A stretch of DNA of 64,000 bases. It comes from Clarkia xantiana subsp. parviflora. Taxonomy: Eukaryota; Streptophyta; Magnoliopsida; Myrtales; Onagraceae. Each line of letters starts with the position of its first letter. Position 1 is the stretch's first letter. Location of the stretch: contig JAPTYO010000017.1 in the NCBI GenBank assembly GCA_036873135.1, forward strand, positions 6,386,001 to 6,450,000, read 5' to 3'. Below the pieces are notes generated by a model. It had not been told where the DNA came from. It did not search any database and worked only from the letters and a program-made list of their open reading frames with translations. Shown here in pieces: positions 42,481 to 54,593 of this stretch. A program made the translations under genes and the position numbers.

Positions 42481-43237
42481 TGTTGGATCACGGGCGAAGC
42501 TCCGTTACGTCCTTGACGGAATGCTCTGGACTCCTGGGCTCCGCGTAATCCTGCAAAAGGGGATGACCTGGGTGGTGACCCAGAATCCCTCTCCGATGCT
42601 TAAATGAGTATATGATCAATGGGGTGGCAGCAGTAATCTAAGTGCGTATTAGATAGTGTGTTTTCTGAGGTAACTTCCTCCTTTATATAGAAGGAGGAGT
42701 TGCCCAGCTACCTGTGGCCATACTTGCGTTGTACCCGTGATTCCGTGTATCTCGCCACGATTCCGTATATCTCGGTTGGGATTCCATATATCTCGCCCCA
42801 CGCTCCGCGTATCTTACCCATACTCCGCGTATCTCGGGCACGCCCTGCGTATCTCGGGGGATTTATCTTTGTCTCTAACCGTCTCCCACTACTCTATCTA
42901 GTAGGCGGGTTTCTCGGTCTTTATCCTCTGATCACAAGTCCCGACTCCTGTCGGAGACTCCAGAGTTGTCTCATTCTAGATCACCACCCAGGACCTTCAG
43001 TCTCTGCGGGACAGGTCCAGCCTCTACGGGGCTTTATTATCGGGGCCTTTACTAAGGCATATCGGGGCCTACTCAGAGGCTTCTCATCGGGAGCGTTCAG
43101 CTCATACATCGGGACCGCTAAAGTCGGGACCCTTCGTGTTGGGCCTCTGGGCCTTCCAGGCTTTTCGCGAGGCCCACTGGACCTACTCGCCGTCCATTGG
43201 CTGTTAACGGGGCTAACGATTACATCGGAACCCATCA
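42481..43237 (-). repeat. TE-F 3' LTR
   Basis: A 757-bp LTR from tgttggatcacggg to cggaacccatca. It includes arrays of cgtatatctcg-type units (about 42735-42860), the TATA hairpin (42669-42706) and the conserved cctgcaaaagg…ctctccgatgct block (42549-42599, minus strand). Confidence 0.93.
42669..42706 (-). promoter_or_regulatory. TE-F LTR TATA box in the loop of an inverted repeat
   Basis: The minus strand reads caactcctcctt-ctatata-aaggaggaagttac. The arms pair around the TATA box, as in TE-D but with different arm sequence. The 5' LTR copy is near 53401-53436. Confidence 0.6.
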
Positions 43238-43882
43238 TTTGCCCCCAAGACATGGGGGACTTTTAGTTCGTCATGTCTTTTAGTTCAGTTCTTATGACCT
43301 TGTTGTCGGAGGTTTTTGTTTTCATACCTTCCGATACCACCGTCGGAGGCTTTTGCCTTGTGTGTGATTGTTGTATAGCAGAGTCTCTCACTCATGATTG
43401 CCTTGGGCCCACCAGACCCCATGGGTAGTTGTCAAATCCGAGGAAACTCCTCGGTTACTGTAGCATTAAATGCCTAGGGATAAGGAAACGACGTTTAAAC
43501 CGGCGTGACTGTTGTTTTCTGAAAAAGCAGCTGTGACGTCACGCACGTCCCTTCCGTACCTATAATCTCGGCGATTAAGATCGTGTCGTTTCCTCTTCAA
43601 CGGTGCAGATCAAGCCCATCCAGCTGTCTTTTCCGTACCGTCTCCACAATTTCAACGATTGTGATCGAATCGTTTCGTCTTCAACGGTCAAGATTAAGTC
43701 CCCCCAGTTGTCCTTTTGCTTATAAAAGCCAAAACCCTGGCATTATTCACTTCTTCTGCACTCTCTCGATTTCAGCCATTCTTGCATTCGAAGCTTCTTC
43801 TCCAAGCTCTTCCTGCTGTTCCAGTGATCCAAGGCCTTCAACCTTCCGATCTTCCTCCATTTTATCTCTCCGATCATCGATC
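43238..43882. other. TE-F region between 3' LTR and antisense gene
   Basis: About 640 bases that should hold the antisense promoter and leader. A good TATA-like cttataaaagcc lies at about 43719-43730, some 155 bp before the antisense ATG. Open frames here resemble nothing and are not called. Confidence 0.5.
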
Positions 43883-46585
43883 ATGTCTGGTAAGGACTTT
43901 CTTCTATGCTTTCGTGATTTACTTGCTGTTTGTTCTTCTTTTCTCAAATCCTCTTATTTGCAACCGTTTTAGACGAAGCTAGTTCTGAGGTTAGGGCTCC
44001 TTTCACTTTCGAGTTTGCTGTCAATGAGATTTCTGAGGCTTCGTATGAGGCTGCCCTTAGAGAGGGGTGTATCACCTCGGATTGGGAGCCTCGCTTCCCA
44101 TACGAGTCTCAACCTGCTGTCAGAAGGAAGCACATCATTACGCCTCCTCGGCCAGGGGAAGTGTTCGTCTCCGCCGGACAAATAAGCGCGGGAATTCGGT
44201 TCCCCTTCTGCGGAAATATGGTGGAGATGTGCAACTTCTACAAAACGCACCCTTGTACCTTCTCTCTACACGCCATCCGCATGTGGAATGCCTTCCAACT
44301 CTTATGACACCGCCAGCAGTGGACGTACAGTCTTCTGTTGTTCCGCACTTTCTACGGCATGAAGTGCAACAAAGCTGGTGTCTGCTCCTTCTCCCCCCGA
44401 CTCCCCAAGTGGACAAAGGAGCAACTTTCACGTTTCGGCTGGGATAGCGAAACTTGGAAGTTCCACAAAGATCGGGTGCTGATTCGTGACTCGGGGTCCG
44501 ACAACAGCGGATGGAAGAAGTACTACTTCTTCGTCCAGCACAGCTCTGTCCCCTGGCCTCGATGGGAGGTCGTGGCGGACCCTGCCCCCAAGCTCTTAGA
44601 CTACACTGAGGATGACCTCAACACCCTCCAGATGGTTCAACTCTACCGCTGGGGAGACAACTTCATACCTCTCGACGCCAACAAGCTCCAGGAGAGGAAC
44701 CTGATTACTATCGGAGTCCGACTCCTTGACTCTGTTTCCAAGGATTTGGTCATCTGGGTAATATTTCTAACTATCTTATTTTAAACCTTTGCAGCCAAGA
44801 AGGCTTCTCTGTTGACTCATCTCATTATGAAGCAGGGCGAGACTGATGCCGTCCAGAGTGGCTCCAAGCGGAAGCCCAAGCTGGTGAAGAAAGGTGCTTC
44901 CTCTTCCACTCCTTTATCTGCTGCTCCTCCGACCGAAGAGCAAGTCGGGGCCAAGAAGGCCAAGCGGGAGGAGATAGATCGGACCTTCGGGGCCACCACC
45001 GTCGAGGAAGGTAAGCGCGTTCGTCGTGCAATTAAACGATATAAGAAATTAGTTCCCAAGGAGTTTATCCCCGCCGATCGGGAGTCGCGGGTTCAGGAAA
45101 TTAAATATATTCTTCAAGGAGAAGTCCCCCGCGTTCTCAAGGCGGGATATTACAATTTCCATGGGAAAGACCAGCAAGTCGAACGTCAAATTCTTTGGTG
45201 TCCTGGCGGAGTTATTCCTGATCATGTTCGTCCTGCCACCACAGGTCCCTCGAAGACTCCTGCCCCGACGGAAGCTATTATTCCAGCGGAGACTGCAGCT
45301 CCACATGAACTGATGCTGGAAGACGTCCCGGCGGAAGCTCAGTTCCGCCAGGTAACCGATTTGGAGGCCTCTCCTTCTGTCGAGGAGCCTGATGAGGGGG
45401 GCCTGCTTCCCCGCGGCAGGTCGGGGTCAAGGAGCATGAGGCCCGCCGTGAGGGACGTGTCCCAGAGTCCTCCTCCTGTTCTCCGCACTCCAACTCCCGA
45501 GCCTCCGACTGAGGTAGCTCCTCCCACCACTGGGGCCGAGACTATCCCTCGTCTTCCGATGGATGACGTGTACAAGATCTACACCTCCGACCAGGCGGCG
45601 ATCCCTTGGCGTCCGATCGAATCCCTCCACGGGTTTTCGATCCGTCGGGACAATCTTGAGCCTGACTTGGCCCTGCATCTGCTGGCAGGGTCAATTCCTC
45701 CTGCTTTGAGACTGCCTCTTTGCCTGACGCGGGAGGACATCGAAGAGGAGTTCCGTGCCATGGCCGTTCGTCGGATGGAGGTAATACCTTACCTTTTCTT
45801 ATTTTCTTCTTTATTCCTACTTTCGATCTCTGAATTCTTTATCTTTTTTCCCTTCGCCTTAGGAAACTGCGGACCAGCAGCGTTGCTTCGCCATCGCCTT
45901 AGCTCTGAAGAGTGCTTTGGAGGAGGCCGAAGCCAAGTCCAACCCTGATGCCTTAGCCAAGCTTCAGGTGGAACTTGACGAAGCGGTGGCGGCCAGGAAC
46001 AAGATGGCCAAGGAGAAGGCTCTCCTAGATGATATGTCCTCAAGCCTGCTCAAGAAGGTCCACGATCATGAGGCTGTCATGCGTCGGGAGCGGAAGATGG
46101 TCCAGGTGGAGCAGCAGCGGAATGAGGCAGAGAAGCAGCAACTCATTCGCGAGAAGGACGTCTTCGCGGATCTTCTTGCGGAGGCCAAGGCAAAGTTTGA
46201 GGCGGAGAGGGCTGAGTTCTCTGCCAAGCTGGCTGAGGCAAAGGCTCAAGGCCTCGAGGAGGGCCGCCTGCAGGGCCGCGGAGAGTATCGGGACTCTGAA
46301 GAATTCAAGGTGGCTGCTGTAGAGTTCTGTAAGTCCGAGGTGGAGAACGTTCTGTTCAATGCCGTCGAAGAGCTCTACACCGCATACGAGGATTCCATCG
46401 ACTTTAAGAAGTCCGAGACTCTCGCCCCTTTCGCGGAGAAATACTTCAACCTCCCCGCGGAGAGTGAAGAGGCCGCAGCCATGGACCCGACTCCGCCAGC
46501 CGCGGAGCCTTTCGCCCAGGTCCCTCCGAACCTTGCTCCCTCCGATGCTGCTGAGGATCCATCTTCCAACAAGGACCAAGTTTAA
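43883..46585 (+). CDS. TE-F antisense gene, four exons, Transposase_28-like coiled-coil protein
   Basis: Proposed exons are 43883-43889 (ATGTCTG), 43973-44743, 44795-45780 and 45863-46585. Intron 1 (83 nt) and intron 3 (82 nt) are GT-AG. Intron 2 has AT where TE-D has the GT donor, so it may be mutated. Exon 2 (771 nt, the same length as in TE-D) holds YEAALREGCITSDWEPR…GIRFPFCGNMVEMC…LHAIRMWNAFQ and resembles the plant 'putative gypsy type transposon' family. Exon 3 is basic, then Pro/Glu-rich, with VPRVLKAGYYNFHG. Exon 4 is a long coiled coil followed by the conserved EVENVLFNAVEELY…LAPFAEKYFNLP. One TGA near 44305 breaks exon 2. The function is unknown; conservation in several families suggests it serves the element. 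Confidence 0.75.
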
Positions 46586-46769
46586 TGTTTACATCTTTTA
46601 GTCCTTGTTGTCTTTATCCTTTATCTCTTGTATCGAACCTCTTTGGCCTTCTGGCCTTTATATAAGTATTTTCTTTCCCTCTGTTTTGGCACCGATACTC
46701 GATTGCACTTTATCTAAAGCTGCTTTAAATTCGTTACTCAGAACGTTCCGATGCACCATTTGAGATGAC

Positions 46770-47395
46770 TCCATAAGTCCTTCCGACGCTTGACTCGGGA
46801 CTTCACGGTTTAAGGTTTCTCGTCCAATCGGGACTTCGCCACTTAAGGCTTCTCGTCCAAAACCGGGACTTCACCACTTAAGGCTTCTTGTCCAAAATCG
46901 GGACTTCACCACTTAAGGCTTCTCGTCCAAAATCGGGACTTCACCACTTAAGGTTTCTATCGTACCCTTTAAGGGCTTTTATCGCGTCTTTGTCAGACGA
47001 CTTTCGCAGACCTGTTAAGGCTTTTCATACCCGTTAAGGCTTTTTAGCCGCATCATATAGACGACTTACGCGGACCCATCAGGGCTTTTTCGTACCCGCT
47101 AAGGCTTTTGGCCGCATCATATAGACGACTTACGCGGACCCATCAGGGCCTTTTCGTACCCGCTAAGGCTTTTGGCCGCATCATATAGACGACTTACGCG
47201 GACCCATCAGGGCCTTTTCGTACCTAGGCTTTTGGTTGCATCATATAGACGACTTACGCGTACCCCGTAGGGCTTTTGTCCATACCCGTTAAGGCTTTTG
47301 GCCGCATCATATAGACGACTTACGCATACCTCGGAAGGCTTTTATCGTACCTCGGAAGGCTTTTGTCGCGTCCTTCAGGACGTCTTACTAACAGT
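46770..47395 (-). repeat. TE-F tandem array between pol and antisense gene
   Basis: Two unit types occur. The first is cgggacttcaccacttaagg plus cttctcgtccaaaat (about 36 bp, four to five copies to 46950). The second is tggccgcatcatatagacga followed by cttacgcggaccc (about 66 bp, five copies to about 47330). The array separates the convergent pol and antisense genes. Confidence 0.85.
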
Positions 47396-47513
47396 TAGAA
47401 TAAATCTAAAAGCAATTTGATCGGAAGCAACTTCTTTTATTCATAATAACTCAAAATAGGCTTACATCGGATCTTATTGATAAACAATTTGCGCTCTTCA
47501 CGGCGGCTTAATA

Positions 47514-50500
47514 TCAAACATGATACTTCTTCAAGTATTCGCCACTGAAGGAATGCTTCAATATCTTGCCATCAAGGTCCTCTAGCCTGTATGCATTGGG
47601 TGCTGGCATCCCTACGATCTTGTAAGGTCCCTCCCATTTTGGCGATAGCTTGTTGATCCGATCTTGGTGAACGAACTCGTTCCTCCGCCAGACAAGTTCT
47701 CCCACGAAGAATTGTCGGGACCTGACACGCCGATTGTAATATCGGGCTGGCATTCGGGCTTGAACTTCATCAGCCTTCCATCTTTTCTCCTCGAGCAAGT
47801 CTAAGTCTAGACGCCTCATTTCCTCATTTGTCAGAGGCTCGTAATATTTCGCGCGATGGGATGCCACCGCTATTTCCACGGGAGCGACTGCCTCCATGCC
47901 ATAGACCAGGCCAAACGGAGTTTCCCCCGTCGATTGCTTGGGTGTTGTTCTAACAGCCCACAGCACATTTTCGAGCTCATCCAGCCAATGGCCCTGCAAG
48001 GCATAGACTCTCTTCTTCAAGCCATCCATCAGGATCTTATTGGCTGACTCTACCTGGCCATTGGTCTGAGCGTGGCGGACTGAAGCGGTCTGATGCTCAA
48101 TGTTTAATTCTTCCAGGTACTCCTTCAACTGAGCCCCATTGAACGGAGGGCCGTCGTCGCTGATCAACACTCGAGGAACCCCGTACCGGGATACGATCTG
48201 AGTTTGAAGGAACTTGAGGATCTGCTGCCCGGTCGTTCTAGCCAATGCTTTAGCCTCTATCCACTTTGAAAAGTAATCGATGGCCACGAGCAAATACTTG
48301 CACTGACCTTTCGCTTGGGGAAGAGGTCCCACCAAATCAATCCCCCATTGCGCGAAGGGCCATGCACTCCTGATGGGCATTAAGTCCGCGGCGGGAGCCA
48401 CAATATTCGGGGTGTACCTCTGGCATGCATCACAGGATCGGACCATCGCGGTCGCTTCCTTGTTCATCGAGGGCCAATAGTTGCCTAAGTTTAATGCCTT
48501 CCTTATTAGAGATCGGGCCCCTTCATGACAGGCCGCGACCCCCTCGTGTAGCTCCCTCAGGATCCGATTCGTGTCAGGTTCCGCCACGCATTTTAGAAAA
48601 GGCTTTACGTACCCTTTTTTGTATAATTGGTTGTCCACCATCGTGTAGTTGTCCGCAATCCGACGCAACCTGACAGCTGCCACTTTGTCATCGGGGAGTA
48701 CCCCCGTAGTCAGGTATGTGACCATCGGGGTCATCCAAGTGGGCTTCTCCTCTTCCTCCGATCCTGTCTCAATAGCGCAGATCTCCGCCGGATCAATGTT
48801 TGAGATAATTACCTTTTCTAGGAAATGTACCTTCCGATTCTCCTCGGGGGCCACTCCCAGAGCGAACTTGCTCAAGGCATCTGCTTCTGCGCTCTCTTCC
48901 CTCGGGATCGCCTCGATGTCGAAGCTTTTGAAGCTTCCCTTCAAAGTCTGCACCTCGTGCAAATACTTCTTCATTGTCGGGCTCCTGGCTTCATAATTCC
49001 CCTGGACTTGATTTACAACCAAGCTGGCATCGCACTTTACTTTTAAATGATCGACCCCCGTGCCCTTGGCAATGTTAAGGCCTGTGATGAGAGCCTCATA
49101 CTCCGCTTCGTTGTTGGTGGCTTTGAACGTCAACGCCAAGGCATATCGTAGGGGCTCGCCTCCACCGGGCAGTATCAATATGAATCCTGCCCCCGTGCCT
49201 TCTACACTCGATGAACCATCAGTGTACATCTCCCAGGTGTTCTCCTCATTTGGCTGTTCTGGCTGTTGTTCTGTTGTCGGGACTTCTTCCATGGTTGCCC
49301 CCTCTGCGGGACCCGTTACTTCCAGATCGGGTGCCGTAGACTCAGCTATAAAATCTGCAATGCCTGGCCTTTAATAGCGGTTCTTGGAGCGAAATGAATA
49401 CGGAACTCCGTCAGCTCGATGGCCCATTTTACAATCTCCCCGACGCCTCCGGTCGGTTCAAAAAGTGTTTCAGGGGCTGATTAGTCAATACCGTGACCTC
49501 ATGGGCATGGAAGTAAGGTCGTAGCTTTCGAGCGGCAATAATCAATGCGGAGAGATACTTCTCAATAGCGGGATAGTTTATTTCAGACTTGGCAAACGCC
49601 TTGCTTACATAATAGACGGACACTTGGTTGCCCTTAACAATTTTAATCAAAACAGAACTAACAGCCACATCGGAAACAGCCAAATAGAGATAAAGCGGCT
49701 CGCCTGGAACTGGTTTCGCCAACGGCGGAAGGGTATGGAGGTGTTGCTTGAGTGCTTGGAATGCCTCCTCGCACTTGTCGGTCCATTCGAACTTCTTGTG
49801 GGCCCTCAGCACATCAAAAAATGGCATTGCTCGGTCACTTGCCTTGGATAGGAACCGATTCATCGCGGCCAACCGGCCATTCAGCACCTGAACCTCCCGA
49901 TGATTCCTCGGGGACTGCATCTCCTCGATTGCTCGCAGCTTCTCAGGGTTCTCCTCGATTCCTCTCTGGCTCACCATGAACCCTAGGAACTTCCCCGAGT
50001 TCACCCCGAAAGCACATTTGTCGGGGTTCAGCCGAACCTGATGGAACTTCATCCGCTCAAACGCTGCCGCCAAGTTCTGGACATGGTCTCCTGCCTGTCG
50101 GGACTTCACCAGCATGTCATCCACATACGCCTCCATGGTTTTCCCCAACATGTCTCCGAACAACTTGTTCACCATTCGCTGGTAAGTTGCTCCGGCATTG
50201 ATCAATCCAAAGGGCATCACGTCATAATGGTAGACGTCACTGTCAGCATAGAAGGCCGTATGGGGGGCATCCTCCTTCGCCATCTTGATCTGGTTGTACC
50301 CGGAATAGGCATCCATGAAGCTCAACAGCTCATGTCCCGATGTGGCATCCACTAACTGATCAATCCTCGGGAGCGGGTAGCAATCCTTCGGGCAAGCTTT
50401 GTTCAAGTCGCGGAAATCGACACACATCCGCCACTTCCCGTTACTCTTTCGTACCAGGACTGGGTTAGCCACCCAAGTCTGGAATCGGAGCTCCTTGATG

Positions 50501-51448
50501 AATCCAGCATCGAGCAGTTTGCCCACCTCTTGCTGGATCGCGATCCTCTTGTCCGCGCCCATCGGACGCCTTCTCTGTGCGATAGGCTTGATCGCGGGGT
50601 CTATCTTCAGCTCGTGCACTATCACGTCGGGACTGATTCCTGGCATATCACTCGGGGACCAGGCAAACAGCTCCTTAAACTCCTTCAGGAGCTCGATCAA
50701 CTCTTTGGCTCTTTCCTCCGACAAGGCAGACCCGATCTTCACCTTCCTCTGAGGCCCATCGATCTCAACCTCCTTCAGATCCTCCATGGGGGCGGGACGC
50801 CCATACTCCTCTCGAGGATCGGCATCAGTCTGAAGGACAGTCATGGCCTCCCACCTTCTCCGTCGAGTAGCGTTAACATAGCATTTCCGCGATGCCACTT
50901 GGTCCCCCTTGACCTCTCCGACTCCGTTGTCAGTCGGGAACTTCATCTTCTGGTGGACCGTCAAAGCGACCGCCATGAGAGGTGATAGTGGTCCTCCCGA
51001 TAATGGCGTTGTATGCCCCCGCAGACTCCACGACAACGAAATCTACGTTTCGCTTCTCCATCTTCCAGCCACTACCAAACTCCACCGGTAAGGTAATCAT
51101 TCCCAGCGGGTAAGAGGTGGAACCAGAGAATCCCACCATCGGGAAGTCCACCTGTGTGAGGTCCTTCTTCGTCTTTCCCATGGCTTCCAGAGCGTCCATG
51201 AAAAGAATATCGGAGGAACTCCCTCCGTCTATTAGGATCCGCTTCATCTTGAATCCGTCTACATCCAGGGTCACGACCAAGGCGTCATCGTGAGGGCTCT
51301 CCACGCCTACTAGATCCTCCGCCGAGAAAGAAATTACCATTTCCTCCTTCAGGGTCCACGACCGGGACCTTTTGCCTAGCACCACCGCGGCAGATATGCG
51401 GGAAGCGTAGTTCTCCCTAGAAGCAGAGGTATCACCTCCCGCCGCCAT
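47514..51448 (-). pseudogene. TE-F protease, RT, two RNase H domains and integrase
   Basis: The frame continues from gag and shifts twice, near 51000 and near 49430; other parts are open. Protease: RILIDGGSSSDIL. RT: MCVDFRDLNKACPKD…DAYSGYNQI…YVDDMLVKS. A first RNase H region is followed by an archaeal-type RNase H (YTDGSSSVEGTGAGFIL…NNEAEYEALITGL…ADALSKFALG). Integrase: CHEGARSLIRKAL…CDACQRY, IDLVGPLPQ, LISDDGPPFNG, HAQTNGQVESAN, then an IN C-terminal domain (FFVGELVWRRNEF…PKWEGPYKIV). Compared with TE-D it keeps sense codons at all four TE-D stop sites. This is the least damaged pol in the window. Confidence 0.85.
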
Positions 51449-53158
51449 TCCTCCATGGATGACGTTGATAGTTCCCCGCCTCTCCTTACGAGCACCCGAA
51501 CCTGAGGCTTCTTGCTCAACCTTCTTCTTCTTCGGGGATCGGTCGCGGGACTTGGAACGGGACCGGGACCGACTTTTGGAGCGAGATCGGCACCGCCCCC
51601 TTCCGACGAATTCTTTTAGCTTCCCCTACTGGATCAGCTTCTCAATTTCCTTCTTCAACTCCCGACAGTTTTCGGTGTCGTGGCCATTTGCTCGATGGTA
51701 GCGACAGTAACGGTCAGGGCGGCCTCCTAGGAATTCACCTTCTTTCCTCGGGGGGTATCGGGCGAGACCCTGTCTGTCCATCACAGATAACACAGAGGTC
51801 ATCGAGCTATTGATGGGAACGGCCCGACCTTCTCGGTTGTCCTTCCTCGGAGGACGCTTGTCTTCTCTTTTATCGGGACGACCACGGTTCCTACTTCCTT
51901 CCGACTTGTCGCTCCCTTTGCGATCATCAGACAGCTTGGAAAATGGCTTTCCTCTCCCCGATTTCGGGGGATCGAGCTCTCCGGCAGCAATCTTCGACTC
52001 CTGGACGTCGATTTGCTGTTTCACCCTCGCTTGCAGGCCCTCCATACTCCACACGGCCTTCGCGGCTACGCTGTGCATCAGGTCGGAGCCGTACGGAGCG
52101 CTCAAGTTCCGCAGGAAAGTACGGATGGTCTCTCCCTCCGAGATTTCTTCATCAATCTCCGCAGCACTAGCAGTGAACCGTTGGTAGTAGTATGCCAACG
52201 ATTCATCGGGTCTCTGCACCACCTGGGTCAAGGACCTCACACTCTTCAGAAGACGCCTCCGACCTTGGTACTACTTGATGAAGCGATCATGCATATCAGC
52301 CCAGCACGTGATGCATCCTGGCGGGAGGCTGAAGAACCAAGTCATGGCCCTTTCTCCGAGGGTTATCGGGAATAATGAACAGATGAGGTCATCGTTCGAT
52401 GTTCGTCCCATACAGGCCTGGACATGCCTCTGAACATGGCGAACTGGGTCCCCCTCACCATCGTACTCCTTGATGGTCGGGATACCTAGCCCGGGCGGGG
52501 CGACGTTATCTATCAGCCGCGGTACGAAAGGATGGCTGGACCGATCCCTTAGCTCCGATGTCATCTGCTTCTGATCACCCATGCAGATGCTAACGATCTT
52601 CACCACCTGATCGGGGGTGATGGGGCCATTCAGGGGAATGGTCCTATTTTGCACTGGTCCTGGGCCGTCGACCACGAACTTCTCCAGGTGTGCTGGTTCC
52701 TTACCCTTGCTCCTGGGCGGAACCTCCTGTTCCTCTGGGTCCACCCTCGGCGGGGGTGATGGTAATTCTTCTCGCGGAGGCAACTCCTCCGCCCTCCTGG
52801 CAGCCTCTCTTTTGTCCAACAAGGCCTCCATGGCGGCCCAGAACATGGGCATAGCATCTGCTACTGCCTTGGCCAACTCCGAGTTCGAAGACGACCCTTC
52901 TTCCCTTCGCGGGACTCCTTCTCCTCCATGGCCCACCGGGTTCGGGGGAGCCTCATCTTCCTCCCTACGCGGGACATCCTGCCTGTTCCTCTCTGTGTCT
53001 CGGACTGAGACCTCATAGCCATCACCCTGCCCCCTTGTCTGGGAAAGAGCGGGGTTCTCACCTTGTTCAGCAACACGTTCCGGCAACGGGGAATTCACAG
53101 TTCCTGCGGGACGAGAACTGCCAGCCTGAACTTGCTTCTTCTTGCCACCACCGGCCAT
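51449..53158 (-). pseudogene. TE-F Gag
   Basis: The likely ATG is at 53158 (MAGGGKKKQV), 44 bases after the PBS; frames extended to the LTR edge use no ATG. After a charged linker comes a full Gag domain (EYDGEGDPVRHVQRHV…TWFFSLPPG…DESLAYYYQRF), then the finger-like CRYHRANGHDTENC and an Arg/Ser/Lys-rich tract near 51600-51500. Stops interrupt at about 52269 (after DRFIK) and about 51625 (after KLIQ), both single-base differences from TE-D or from the expected codon. It shares 20-80% stretches with TE-D but retains the roughly 180 residues that TE-D has lost. Confidence 0.8.
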
Positions 53159-53201
53159 TGATCTGGTAGAAACTATCTTGACTTTTTGTAAGTTTCCCAC
53201 A

Positions 53202-53211
53202 GACGGCGCCA
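53202..53211 (-). other. TE-F primer-binding site
   Basis: On the minus strand this reads tggcgccgtc, then tgtgggaaac, one base from the 5' LTR. It is the same as in TE-D. Confidence 0.75.
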
Positions 53212-53212
53212 A

Positions 53213-53971
53213 TGTTGGATCACGGGCGAAGCTCCGTTACGTCCTTGACGGAATGCTCTGGACTCCTGGGCTCCGCGTAATCCTGCAAAAGGGGATGACC
53301 TGGGTGGTGACCCAGAATCCCTCTCCGATGCTTAAATGAGTATATGATCAATGGGGTGGCAGTAGTAATCTAAGTGCGTATTAGATAGTGTGTTTTCTGA
53401 GGTAACTTCCTCCTTTATATAGAAGGAGGAGTTGCCCGGCTACCTGTGGCCATACTTGGCCGTTGTACCCGTGATTCCGTGTATCTCGCCACGATTCCGT
53501 ATATCTCGGTTGGGATTCCATATATCTCGCCCCACGCTCCGCGTATCTTACCCATACTCCGCGTATCTCGGGCACGCCCTGCGTATCTCGGGGGATTTAT
53601 CTTTATCTCTAACCGTCTCCCACTACTCTATCTAGTAGGCGGGTTTCTCGGTCTTTATCCTCTGATCACAAGTCCCGACTCCTGTCGGAGACTCCAGAGT
53701 TGTCTCATTCTAGATCACCACCCAGGACCTTCAGTCTCTGCGGGACAGGTCCAGCCTCTACGGGGCTTTATTATCGGGGCCTTTACTAAGGCATATCGGG
53801 GCCTACTCAGAGGCTTCTCATCGGGAGCGTTCAGCTCATACATCGGGACCGCTAAAGTCGGGACCCTTCGTGCTGGGCCTCTGGGCCTTCCAGGCTTTTC
53901 GCGAGGCCCACTGGACCTACTCGCCGTCCATTGGCTGTTAACGGGGCTAACGATTACATCGGAACCCATCA
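53213..53971 (-). repeat. TE-F 5' LTR
   Basis: A 759-bp LTR, nearly identical to 42481-43237. It is followed directly by the atccg duplication at 53972-53976. Confidence 0.93.
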
Positions 53972-54552
53972 ATCCGAATCTAGTCCTGATTCGTGGATGG
54001 TGCCAGGGCAAAGTATGTAAAACATGCAATATGTTTGAAAAAAATAGTTTTATGGACAATTATGTTTTAAAATGTACAATATGTTTGAAATAGATGGTTT
54101 TATAGACCAATATGTTTTAAAATGTATAACATGTTTGGAAAAGATAGTAAAATGACATTCTATGAATTTCAAAAATGTGTTTTTATTAAAAGAAAAAACT
54201 CAATATCAATTATGTCATTTATGGCAAATAAAAATTAACTTATGAAATTCATATATGCAATAATTTGTTCAATTTGAATAGGTTTGGACAATTGTGTGTA
54301 CTTTATCTAAAAGCCAATTTAACATTTTTCCTAAGATTATTCTTCTCTGTTCTTCTACTTGCTATTATTTATTATTATTATGGATTAATAAAGATATTGT
54401 TACTTGGATTTTGATAGAATTACAAATTACTACATGAAATTTATCTTTTTAATATTTAGTAATTAAACTTTTAATTTCAATTTAGGGTTCAACATTTAGG
54501 TAGTGATGCAGTTATTAACCATGTAAAGTAAAGATATGGTAATATGTAATAT

Positions 54553-54593
<41 letters not shown>

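Larger units (their letters stand above)
42481..53971 (-). mobile_element. TE-F: young Tat-type gypsy element inside the receptor kinase gene
   Basis: An 11.5-kb minus-strand element with LTRs of 757 and 759 bp, PBS, polypurine tract (cgaactaaaagtcccccatg and then tcttgggggcaaa on its strand, about 43238-43270) and a perfect atccg duplication. It encodes Gag-PR-RT-RH-RH-IN in one frame with a few lesions, plus a near-intact antisense gene. The two LTRs differ by four substitutions and a 2-bp indel, so it is the youngest LTR element here. Confidence 0.93.
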
